Source: DATBIO01 sp036556965 (lineage in GTDB: Bacteria > Acidobacteriota > Vicinamibacteria > Fen-336). Taken from it: DNA of 22,145 nucleotides. Every line of letters begins with the position of its first letter. Position 1 is the first letter of the stretch. A program made the translations under genes and the position numbers. Shown here in pieces: positions 1 through 7,216 of this stretch. The notes under the pieces are model-generated. The model was not told where the DNA came from. It did not search any database and saw nothing but the letters and a program-made list of their open reading frames with translations. The stretch lies in contig DATBIO010000080.1 of NCBI GenBank assembly GCA_036556965.1, positions 1-22,145 on the forward strand. Direction: 5' to 3'.

Positions 1-362
1 ACCTGTTCCTCGAGGCCCTTCACGGCGGCCCGGCGTTGGGCGGCCCGCTCCCGCCAGGACCCCTCGTCGAGCTGCTCCGCCGTCGACCGCGTGTCGACCG
101 GCGCGGGAGGAGGAGGCTCCGGAGGGGGAGGAGGAGCGGGCGTGGCCGCCTGCTTGCGCGCTGCCCCCGCCTTCGGCGGCGCGGGCGATGCGGCGTCATC
201 GGGCTTCCGGAGGTCGTCGTTGGTGTACGACTTCGGGGGCGTTGCGGGGGCGCGCTTCTCCTGGCGCCTCTTCTCCTCCTGCCGCGCCAGCTCGCCGAGG
301 TCCTGTGCCGTCACCGCGGCCCCCACGAGGGCGAGGGCGACGCCGATGGCCGGAGCCCGCAT
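1..362 (-). CDS. Exported proline-rich protein with YTNDDL motif (3' end outside window)
   Basis: I read this frame directly: ATG at 362-360, open to the window edge, about 120 residues visible. Residues 1-19 (MRAPAIGVALALVGAAVTA) look like a Sec signal peptide with a possible cleavage before QD. A charged helix rich in Glu, Lys and Arg follows (about 20-37). Next come a KSYTNDDLRKPDD segment (about 44-56), an Ala/Pro/Lys linker, a poly-proline stretch (about 75-88) and a second charged helical segment ending in KGLEEQV. Small exported proteins with a short charged helix and a YTNDDL-type motif are, from memory, common in Acidobacteriota and myxobacteria and have no assigned function. The gene starts 5 nt after the stop of the TPR gene, so it is almost certainly cotranscribed with it. 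Only a weak Shine-Dalgarno is visible. Function unknown; a periplasmic location is inferred from the signal peptide. Confidence 0.7.
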   Translation of the reverse strand, partial: MRAPAIGVALALVGAAVTAQDLGELARQEEKRRQEKRAPATPPKSYTNDDLRKPDDAASPAPPKAGAARKQAATPAPPPPPEPPPPAPVDTRSTAEQLDEGSWRERAAQRRAAVKGLEEQ

Positions 363-367
363 GTCGC

Positions 368-1486
368 CTAGGTGGAGGGCGACGGCGTCGCCGCCGGGGC
401 CGGGGACTCCAGCACGGAGGCGCGCTCGCGGATCTGGGTCGCGTCGGGCGCGCGCGGGGCCAGGCGCGCGTACTCGCGGTAGGCGGCCGCCGCTTCCGCG
501 GGGTGCCCCGTGCGCTCGAGGAGGCTCCCCAGCGCGCGGTGCAGGAGGGGCGCGTCGGCCTTCCGCTCGAGGCCCGCCCGCAAGAGGGAGATGGCCTCGT
601 CGGGCTTGCCCTCCTGGAAGAGCGCCTCCGCCAGCAGACCGCGGCTCACGGCGGCGTCGGGGTTCAGGCGCAGGACCTTCTCGTAGGCCAGCCGGGCGCG
701 GTTCTCGTCGCCTGCCTTGGCCGCGGCGTGGGCCAGGTCCTGCGCGAGCACCGCGCTGCCCGGCTCCGCCGCCACCGCGCGCTCGAAGACGGCCAGGGCG
801 CGGTCCGCGCGTCCCGCCTGGAGGTGGAGGTTCCCGAGCTCGCGCAGCGCGCCCGGGCTCTTGGGATCGATGGCGAGGATCGCCTCGTACTCGGCCACCG
901 CCTCGCTCTCCCGGCCCGCGGCGGACAGCGCGCGGGCGAGGTCGGAGTGGTAGCGCACGATCTGGGGGGACAGGTTGGCCGCGCGCTGGTACTGGCGGAT
1001 GGCCGAGGTCCGGTCGCCCGTCTGCCACAGGGCCTGGGCATACGCATGCTGGGCATCCGGGTCCTCGGGGTGGTCGGCCGCGGCCTGGGAGAGCAGGGGC
1101 AGGGCGTCCTGGGCCTGCCCTCCCGCGAGCAGGTTCTTGCCGCGCACGCCGGGCGGCTCGTTGACGGAGGTCGCCTGCTCCGAGGACAGGGTCGGAGCGG
1201 GGACGGCCGTCGCCGACGGACCCGAGGCCCCGGCGGCGGGACCGGAGCTGCCGGCCTGGAGCCACAGCAGGCCGCCGCCAATGGCGATCAGCAGCACGGT
1301 GAGGGCGGGCACGACCGGGAAGCCGGCACCCTCGCCCATGGCGGGAGGGGCGGCGGGCGCTCCGGCCGCGGGAGCGGCCGTGGCCGTCGCGCCGGCGAGG
1401 CTCTCGCCACAGCGGGCGCAGAACTCCCAGGTCGGCTTGTTGCGCGCGCCGCAGGACGGGCACGAGACCGACGAAGAGGTTGCCAC
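368..1486 (-). CDS. Zinc-ribbon / single-TM / TPR-repeat protein
   Basis: 372 aa from a GTG start at 1486. Residues 9-26 form a zinc ribbon with two CxxC knuckles (C9, C12, C23, C26). An Ala/Pro linker follows, then one membrane segment at about 57-76 (PVVPALTVLLIAIGGGLLW), another Ala/Ser/Pro linker, and about six or seven TPR units from 115 to 350 with the usual spaced Gly/Ala/Tyr and Asp-Pro pattern (for example LAIDPKSPGALRELG). The family reading is a membrane-tethered scaffold. With the zinc ribbon cytoplasmic, the TPRs would lie in the periplasm, where TPR proteins such as PilF/TapF help pilus secretin assembly; this one lacks a lipobox and is not obviously PilF. A TTGCCG/TATACT promoter lies just upstream, so it seems to be transcribed apart from pilY1. 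Its role in piliation is inference from position only. Confidence 0.85.
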   Translation of the reverse strand: MATSSSVSCPSCGARNKPTWEFCARCGESLAGATATAAPAAGAPAAPPAMGEGAGFPVVPALTVLLIAIGGGLLWLQAGSSGPAAGASGPSATAVPAPTLSSEQATSVNEPPGVRGKNLLAGGQAQDALPLLSQAAADHPEDPDAQHAYAQALWQTGDRTSAIRQYQRAANLSPQIVRYHSDLARALSAAGRESEAVAEYEAILAIDPKSPGALRELGNLHLQAGRADRALAVFERAVAAEPGSAVLAQDLAHAAAKAGDENRARLAYEKVLRLNPDAAVSRGLLAEALFQEGKPDEAISLLRAGLERKADAPLLHRALGSLLERTGHPAEAAAAYREYARLAPRAPDATQIRERASVLESPAPAATPSPST

Positions 1487-1508
1487 GACTAAATCACTTG
1501 CGGGGCGG

Positions 1509-1538
1509 AGTATAGCGCGGCGCGGGCGAGGCCGGCAA
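1509..1538 (-). promoter_or_regulatory. Candidate sigma-70 promoter of the TPR gene
   Basis: On the minus strand TTGCCG (1538-1533, 4/6 to the -35 consensus) is separated by 18 nt from TATACT (1514-1509, 5/6 to the -10 consensus). The predicted start near 1502 would give a leader of about 15 nt before the GTG at 1486. AT-rich hexamers are rare in this DNA, which adds weight. No Shine-Dalgarno is obvious in the short leader. Confidence 0.5.
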
Positions 1539-1628
1539 AGGCGGTCCTGGTGCTCGTCCTGGGCACCGCCGCCCGCGCGCGTCCCCGGGGTCGGGCCCGC
1601 GGCAGGAGGGATGCGGGGCCGGGCAGGT

Positions 1629-1673
1629 CCGTCCAGCGGACGGTGGAGAGCGGCCCCCTCGGGGCCGCTCTCC
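1629..1673 (-). terminator. Tandem stem-loops downstream of pilY1
   Basis: Two perfect hairpins lie side by side, starting 9 nt after the pilY1 stop. The first is a 13-bp stem, 1645-1657 paired with 1661-1673, with a 3-nt loop. The second, one base further on, is a 6-bp stem, 1629-1634 paired with 1638-1643, also with a 3-nt loop. There is no T-tract on the minus strand after either stem, so this is not a textbook intrinsic terminator. It may be a GC-type terminator, a Rho-assisted site or a 3'-end stabiliser. Together with the promoter at 1509-1538 it separates pilY1 from the TPR gene. The rest of the 1487-1682 gap shows nothing I recognise. Confidence 0.55.
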
Positions 1674-1682
1674 GGTCCGCGC

Positions 1683-4600
1683 CTACTGGCGGCAGACGAA
1701 CGTGTCGGGCACCATGCGGAGCGTGTTCACGAACGGCGGGGTGGCCGCGGTCGGGGCGGGCGGCACCGCGGGCGGAGGCGGCGGCGCCGGCGCCGTCCCC
1801 ACCTTGCCGCTGTCGCTGAGCAGCACCTGGCCGCCCACGACCTGGATGCCGGTCGTCTTGATGCCGACCACGCGGGCGGAGGCGTCCGCGGTGCCGTCGC
1901 CCGTGAAGTCGTAGACCGCGTTGCCGCTCAGCGCCCCGAAGGCGAAGAGCAGGGTGTCGAACTGGAAGAGGCAGGTGGCGCCTCCGTCGACCAGCGCGGT
2001 GCCCGCGAAGAACACGCGCGCCTGCCCCGCCGAGTTGAACGCGGTGGCCGGCTGCACGGTGCCGCGGAACTTGTTGTCGAAATCGCGGGGGAAGCTGGAG
2101 CTCGGGATCACCGTCCCCGCGGTGGTGACGTCGGTGTCCCCGGCGGTGTCCTTGTAGCCGAACATCTTGAAGGGGGGCGTGTCCAGGGGCACCGGGGTGA
2201 CCCGGTTGTCGTTCCCGGACTCCGCGAACACGTAGTCGCCGTTGTCGAGGCCGGACTGCGAGAGCTTCAAGAGCGCCACCGCCGAGCCGAACGGCTGCAG
2301 CACCCCTTCGGCGGCGAAGGTCCCCACGTCGCCGGTGAGCGCGTCCATCTTGTGGATGCGCCCCTTCACGTCGGGGATGTACACGCGCGAGAGGCGGTCC
2401 GCGCCCCGCGCGGAGACGCCGGGGGGATCGAGCTGGAACGAGTTCCAGCCCGCCGCGTTGGCCACCACGATGTTGTTGTTGATGCGGGCGGTGGTGGTGG
2501 CGGCGTCGCCGTCGCCCACGTCCCGCGACTGGATGATGTCACCGGTGATGGCGTCGATCGCGTACAGGGTCGTGCCCTCGGTGGCGACGTCGCTGCACCC
2601 GGAGCCCATGAAGAGGCGCCACTCGGGCGTGCCGGCGACGTTTCCCACGGCAGGGATGGACCAGCAGTCGCCCAGCTTGGCGTATTCCGCGGTGTCGGCG
2701 GCGCGGATCGGCGTTCCCCCCGGCGTGCCGTCGACGGTGTCGGGGTTCCCGCGGCTCCACATGATGAAGGGCAGGTACGAGCTCAGGGCCGTCTTCGTAT
2801 AGGGGCCCGGCGAGGTCACGTCCACCGCGGTGTAGTACTTGCCCCCCGGACCGCGCCCGAAGAACAGCACGGTACGCCAGCGGCCCTCGAATTCCACGCC
2901 GTTGAGGATGAACGTGCCGGGGACGAAGATGTCCGCCACGCGGATGCCGGAGGCCACCCCGTAGATGTGGGGCTCGACCACCTGGCCGGTGACGAGCCGG
3001 GTCAGCTCGTCGAACTGGTCCCAGGGCACGAAGGCCCACAGCTCCTCGCTGGTCTGCGCGCTGAAGGCGTGGACCATGGCGTCGTTGGCGCCGATGTAGG
3101 TCACGGTCTTGATGGGCTTGAGGTCGGGGAGGCCGGCCGGGTTGAGGTCGTCGAAGTCCGGGTTGCGCAGGCCGAAGCCCTTGCTGATCTCGTCGATGCC
3201 GCGACGGTCCGGGTCGCGCCGGCCGTCCCGGAACAGGATCCACTCCTTGACGTGGAGCGACGGCGTGAAGCGCAGGGGCGGGGTCACCACCGCGGGGGTG
3301 GCGTTGGTGCTCTCGCCCAGGACCCAGGAGCGGGCGCTGAAGAGCATCTCCCCGGTCGAGGAATCCCGCAGGGGCAGGCCGTCTCCGGCCCGCGCTACCC
3401 TGGCCCCCGCCATGTGGGCCAGGATGATGCGCCGGGCTTCCGTCTGCGCGGTGGCCGTGGCCAGCACGGAGTCGGCGGCGAAGTCGCAGGCCGTGGGCAG
3501 CGGCCCCGTCGTGGGCGAGCGGTCGCAGGCGCCGAAGCGCGTCTTCAGGTCGTCGTAGGTGAGGAGCGGGGTGGCCTGCCGGCCGATGCCCAGCGGGTTG
3601 TCGATGGGCGACTGCCCGGTGGCGGGGTCCACGTCCACGGAGCTCACCCCCGCGGTGTTGGGGGGCCACAGGGCAACGACGTTGGTGCCCGTCGAGAGCG
3701 CGCTGTCGAAGTTGGCGGAGTCGTTGGTGCTCGTGCGCGTGAAGGTGCCGTGCCCGTCCGAGGTGAAGATGCGCCGCCGGATGAGCGCGGTCGAGCCGGC
3801 GCTGCCGATGTCGGCCATGCTCGCACCGCCGTGCAGCTCGTCGAAGGTGAAGAGGTTGTTGGGGCGCCCGCCTCGCGACGAGGTCTGCATGCGGAGGACC
3901 ACCTGCTCGAAGAGCGTCTGCCCGGCGTCCCACCGGTTCAGGCTGTTGGCGGAGGCGGGCACCACCGCGAAGGTCCCGTCGTTGCGGAAGCCCTTCAGGC
4001 GGCCCTCCCAGCCGTTCACCTCGAAGGTGGACTGGAAGAGGACGTTGACGCGCGAGTTGTACCGGGTGCGCGGATCCAGGGGCGCGGTGCCCAGCTCGAA
4101 GACCGTGCCCACGATGGACTGGGTGGCGGAGAACTCGCCGCCCTCCTGCACCACGTTCAGGGCGCGGCGGAGCTGCTCCTTGAGCTGCTCCACGGAGTTC
4201 GCGCGGAAGGCGTTGCGCGCGCTCGGGCTGGCCCCATCGCACTCGGGGTCGCCCGCCTCCGCGCACTGGTAGCACGTGAAGGCGCAGCTGCCCCCGCAGA
4301 AGGACGGCGTGTAGCCCGGGTAGTTGCTGCCGCAGGACACGGACACGCCCCCCGACCCCGCGCGCGCGATGAAGTTGCTCTCGTTGACGCCCGCGTCGGG
4401 GGCGTAGGTCACGAGGAGGGTCTCCGCCTGGTTGCGGGGGTTGGCGGTGTTCTGGAAGAGCTGGCGCGCTTCCTCGGCCGGGTTCGGGTTGTTGTCGCCG
4501 CAGTTGTTGTTGCCGTCCGTGAGGATCAGCACGAAGTTCTTCTGGTCCACCCCCGCGGGCAGGCTGGCGGGCTCGGCCGGGAAGTAGGGGCCGCCGGTGC

Positions 4601-6362
4601 GGATGGCCTGGAGGCCGGTGGCGATGGGCGTGCCCTCGGTGGGCCGGATGCCCGCCGCCGGCGTGGTGCTCAGGCCGGGGTTGTCCCCGCCCCCCGAGCC
4701 GCCCCCCGTGGGGGCGGCGGTGTTCCCGCTCATGAGGTCGGGGGCCGGGTTCATGTTGGCGGTCAGGTCGGCCAGCTTCGTGTCGAGGGCGTTGGCGGAG
4801 ATGAGGGGCAGGCCCAGCTCCATGTTCGTCACCACCACGGGCGCGTTGTTGCCCGTGCAGGAGGAGACGTTGGTGATGGTGCTGGGGGTGCCCGTGCAGC
4901 CGGTGCCGCTCTGCGTCTGGAAGGCCGCGGACGAGTAGTAGAAGACGGCGGCGTCGCCCGTGGCGTCGTCGATGAACTCGATGCAGGGCCGGTTCAGCTC
5001 GCGCTGGTCCACCAGCTCCTCCCCCGCGGGGGCGGGCGTCACCGCCGGGCAGCTGAAGGTGGAGACGCTGACGAGGCGGTTCAGCGGGCTGATGGGGACC
5101 GCGGTCGGACCCGGAGTGGGGTTCCGGGTGTTCCACCGGTAGCTGAAGCCGGTGCGGAAGACGCGCGAGTGCAGGTAGTACTTGCACTCGCCGTTCGCGT
5201 TGTTGCACAGCGGCTTCCGCCACTGGTTGAAGCCGGTCACGCCCGGGTTGTCCGCGCCCTCGGGGAAGGTGGCCGCGTCGCTCCCGGGCCAGCTGTTGAT
5301 GATGCCCGAGGAGGTCATGTCCCACTGCGGGTTCTTGTAGGGATAGGGCACCGCGTAGTCGCCGATGTTGTTGAAGCTCCGGAAGATGTCCATCTGGGAG
5401 GCGAAGGTCAGGGTCCCCGATCCGTCGTGGTTGTTGTCGTACTCGGTGTAGCGGTTGTCCTGGGCCGGGTTGCCGAAGAAGCCCAGTGACTGGCGCGTCC
5501 GGCTCCACACGAAGTTGCGGCTGTCCCAGGTCACGGCCCGGTCCAGGATCACGCAGCGACTGCTGCTGACGGTGGTGACGATGGCGGACTCGATGCTGCC
5601 GTTGTTGTTGGCGGTGATGACGTCGCCCACCGCGATGCTCCCGAAGTTCGGGGGATCCGGGGAGGCGTCGTTGAAGGGGGTCGACGAGTCGCCACACACC
5701 CTGGTCTGCGCCGTCACCGGCGAGTCGGGACAGGTAGAGGTGACGGCCAGGTCGACGGAGCAGGAAGTGATCAGCTCCGTCTCCGAAACCGCCACCGGGG
5801 TGAGGAAGGGATCCTCGTCGTTGTCGCCGTCGGGATCCCAGTAGAAACGGCGGGCGTCGGGGTCGTTGGAGACGTAGACGAAGGGGCCGTCGTCCGAGTC
5901 CCCGCCCAGCCAGGCCGCGTTGTCGCCCGTGAAGTCGACGTCCTCCGCCAGCGGCTTGATGGAGTTCGCGTTGGGGAAGGTCACCATGCCGAAGTTGATG
6001 CGGCCCGCGTACTCCTGGGCCACGTCGCGCATCGCCTGCTTGGCCTGCCACATGCGGCTCTCGGGATCGTCGCCCGTGACCGAGTACCGGCGGCGGCCGG
6101 GCGGGATGCTGTTGGGGAAGTTCATGGAGCCCGAGGTGTCGAACAGGATCAGCACGTTGTGCTTCACCTGGAGCTTCAGGACCTCGAGGGGGTCGATGCC
6201 GCAGTTGTCGAGCGTGGTCAGCCCCGACACGCGATCGCCGCCGGAGAGCAGCAGCACCGCGCCGATGAACCCGAGAAGGACCACCCGCCAGAGCGGCCGG
6301 CGGTCGAAGCGCCAGGGCCGCCGCGCGCTGGCGACGACGTCCGTGAGTGCGATGCTCGCCAT
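1683..6362 (-). CDS. pilY1: PilY1-like type IV pilus tip adhesin / biogenesis factor
   Basis: 1559 aa. PilY1 sits with the minor pilins at the pilus tip, counteracts retraction and mediates adhesion or surface sensing. N-terminal Arg-rich stretch and hydrophobic segment at about 25-42 (signal/anchor, no clear cleavage motif). The von Willebrand A domain starts at about 66, with MIDAS motif DTSGSM at 75-80 and its late strand LILTDG at 612-617. The roughly 430 residues in between are a large insertion that includes an acidic DPDGDNDED loop (176-184). A cysteine cluster (C677, C689, C693, C697, C700, C708) follows, out of 24 cysteines in all. The C-terminal PilY1 beta-propeller occupies about 1085-1520, with the signatures VTYIGANDAMVHAF (1087-1100) and VYIPDVKGRIHKMD (1327-1340), then a Pro-rich tail (about 1526-1545). 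ATG 6362 is chosen because of AGAGGAG six bases upstream. It is last in the minor-pilin run, 18 nt after pilX. Identification is firm; the ligand is unknown. Confidence 0.95.
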   Translation of the reverse strand: MASIALTDVVASARRPWRFDRRPLWRVVLLGFIGAVLLLSGGDRVSGLTTLDNCGIDPLEVLKLQVKHNVLILFDTSGSMNFPNSIPPGRRRYSVTGDDPESRMWQAKQAMRDVAQEYAGRINFGMVTFPNANSIKPLAEDVDFTGDNAAWLGGDSDDGPFVYVSNDPDARRFYWDPDGDNDEDPFLTPVAVSETELITSCSVDLAVTSTCPDSPVTAQTRVCGDSSTPFNDASPDPPNFGSIAVGDVITANNNGSIESAIVTTVSSSRCVILDRAVTWDSRNFVWSRTRQSLGFFGNPAQDNRYTEYDNNHDGSGTLTFASQMDIFRSFNNIGDYAVPYPYKNPQWDMTSSGIINSWPGSDAATFPEGADNPGVTGFNQWRKPLCNNANGECKYYLHSRVFRTGFSYRWNTRNPTPGPTAVPISPLNRLVSVSTFSCPAVTPAPAGEELVDQRELNRPCIEFIDDATGDAAVFYYSSAAFQTQSGTGCTGTPSTITNVSSCTGNNAPVVVTNMELGLPLISANALDTKLADLTANMNPAPDLMSGNTAAPTGGGSGGGDNPGLSTTPAAGIRPTEGTPIATGLQAIRTGGPYFPAEPASLPAGVDQKNFVLILTDGNNNCGDNNPNPAEEARQLFQNTANPRNQAETLLVTYAPDAGVNESNFIARAGSGGVSVSCGSNYPGYTPSFCGGSCAFTCYQCAEAGDPECDGASPSARNAFRANSVEQLKEQLRRALNVVQEGGEFSATQSIVGTVFELGTAPLDPRTRYNSRVNVLFQSTFEVNGWEGRLKGFRNDGTFAVVPASANSLNRWDAGQTLFEQVVLRMQTSSRGGRPNNLFTFDELHGGASMADIGSAGSTALIRRRIFTSDGHGTFTRTSTNDSANFDSALSTGTNVVALWPPNTAGVSSVDVDPATGQSPIDNPLGIGRQATPLLTYDDLKTRFGACDRSPTTGPLPTACDFAADSVLATATAQTEARRIILAHMAGARVARAGDGLPLRDSSTGEMLFSARSWVLGESTNATPAVVTPPLRFTPSLHVKEWILFRDGRRDPDRRGIDEISKGFGLRNPDFDDLNPAGLPDLKPIKTVTYIGANDAMVHAFSAQTSEELWAFVPWDQFDELTRLVTGQVVEPHIYGVASGIRVADIFVPGTFILNGVEFEGRWRTVLFFGRGPGGKYYTAVDVTSPGPYTKTALSSYLPFIMWSRGNPDTVDGTPGGTPIRAADTAEYAKLGDCWSIPAVGNVAGTPEWRLFMGSGCSDVATEGTTLYAIDAITGDIIQSRDVGDGDAATTTARINNNIVVANAAGWNSFQLDPPGVSARGADRLSRVYIPDVKGRIHKMDALTGDVGTFAAEGVLQPFGSAVALLKLSQSGLDNGDYVFAESGNDNRVTPVPLDTPPFKMFGYKDTAGDTDVTTAGTVIPSSSFPRDFDNKFRGTVQPATAFNSAGQARVFFAGTALVDGGATCLFQFDTLLFAFGALSGNAVYDFTGDGTADASARVVGIKTTGIQVVGGQVLLSDSGKVGTAPAPPPPPAVPPAPTAATPPFVNTLRMVPDTFVCRQ

Positions 6363-6368
6363 CTCTTG

Positions 6369-6375
6369 CTCCTCT
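6369..6375 (-). promoter_or_regulatory. Ribosome binding site of pilY1
   Basis: AGAGGAG on the minus strand with a 6-nt spacer to ATG 6362, inside the 18-nt gap after the pilX stop. It fixes the pilY1 start and shows independent translation initiation. Confidence 0.75.
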
Positions 6376-6380
6376 GGCGC

Positions 6381-7202
6381 CTAGCGGGCGCTGGGGGTGG
6401 GCTCGGTGACCCCACCCAGGATGGTGCTCGGGTTGATGGTGTCGCACTGGTCGTAGCCGGACCCGGTGGGGCCGGCCCCGGCCTGGCCGCTGCGGTTCTC
6501 GCAGTCGCCGGGCACGATCCGCTGCAGCGTGACCTCCAGGTAGCGCACGGCGCGGTTCCGCTGCCGGAAGGCGGCGTCGCCGGCACCCGTGCCCGCGCCG
6601 CGGAACGGCGCCACGCCCTCCGCGGTCAGCACGAGGGCGTTGTTCCCCGGGTCGTCGGCGACGGCGCCGTTGTTGTCCGCGAGCAGCGGGCGGCGCACCC
6701 AGAGGGTGAAGGCGCCCGCCACGCCCAGCTGGTTGCTGGCGCCGTCGAGGAGGAAGCTGGTCATGTTCTGGTAGGGGAAGGCGTAGGTGGGGTCATCCAG
6801 CACGATGCCGAAGCCCTGGGCGCCCACGTTGTCGCAGGCCTCGTTCTCGAAGCTGCGGTTGGCCTCGCCGTGCGGCCCCGTGCGGAGGGGGAAGGGCGGG
6901 GCCGGCGGCGCGCTGGTGGGGGTCACCGTGAAACGCGGGTCGGGCAGCACCGTGCGCGTGCCCCAGTCCACCTGCCGCAGGTAGCGCTTGCCGATCTCGA
7001 TGCCCGCCTCGGCGTTGTAGAGCGCCTGCTGTCCCCACCGGTAGTTGGTGGCGATCGACAGCTCGGTGGAGGTGGTCAGGCTCATGGTCATGCCGAGCAG
7101 GGTCAGCATCACCAGGGCGAGCAGGGCCACGATCAGGGCGAAGCCCGCCTGCCCCGGGCGGGGGCCGGTGGGACTGGGCGTCACGGTCGCTCTCAACTGC
7201 AT
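6381..7202 (-). CDS. pilX: PilX/GspK-like minor prepilin
   Basis: 273 aa from ATG 7202, ending in TAG at 6381. The type III prepilin signal is GQAG|FALIVALLALVML: cleavage is predicted after G20 and the mature helix starts at F21. The usual Glu at mature position +5 is Val (V25), as is typical for the K/X-type pilin at the top of the pilus. After the hydrophobic helix comes STELSIATNYRWGQQALYNAEAGIEIG (first part 45-60, AEAG 64-67), which matches the PilX N-terminal family pattern. Four cysteines-containing segments are few: C-terminal pair in GDCEN and YDQCDT may form a disulfide. ATG 7202 is preferred over ATG 7208 because GAGGAG ends directly at the latter but is six bases from the former. 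It lies between pilW (14-nt gap) and pilY1 (18-nt gap), the classic minor-pilin order. Confidence 0.88.
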   Translation of the reverse strand: MQLRATVTPSPTGPRPGQAGFALIVALLALVMLTLLGMTMSLTTSTELSIATNYRWGQQALYNAEAGIEIGKRYLRQVDWGTRTVLPDPRFTVTPTSAPPAPPFPLRTGPHGEANRSFENEACDNVGAQGFGIVLDDPTYAFPYQNMTSFLLDGASNQLGVAGAFTLWVRRPLLADNNGAVADDPGNNALVLTAEGVAPFRGAGTGAGDAAFRQRNRAVRYLEVTLQRIVPGDCENRSGQAGAGPTGSGYDQCDTINPSTILGGVTEPTPSAR

Positions 7203-7208
7203 CTCCAT

Positions 7209-7214
7209 CTCCTC
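7209..7214 (-). promoter_or_regulatory. Ribosome binding site deciding the pilX start
   Basis: GAGGAG on the minus strand. It touches ATG 7208, which leaves no spacer, but sits six bases before ATG 7202, so 7202 is the better start. The two choices differ by two residues. Confidence 0.7.
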
Positions 7215-7216
7215 GG

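Noticed and set aside
1880..1920. DFTGDGTAD near the PilY1 C-terminus taken as a certain calcium site
   Set aside because: The acidic spacing is suggestive, but it is not next to the blade where the known PilY1 calcium loop lies, so I mention it only as a possibility.
975..5489. Open frame of about 1500 codons on the plus strand, antisense to the TPR and pilY1 genes
   Set aside because: Translation is low-complexity Val/Arg/Gly/Glu with no recognisable domain, and the minus strand encodes clear PilY1 motifs. Long antisense frames are expected in DNA this GC-rich.
2539..6447. Second 1302-codon minus-strand frame overlapping pilY1
   Set aside because: It is the +1/-1 shadow of pilY1 with Arg/Gln/Pro/His-rich sequence; no sign of frameshift in pilY1, whose frame is intact from start to stop.
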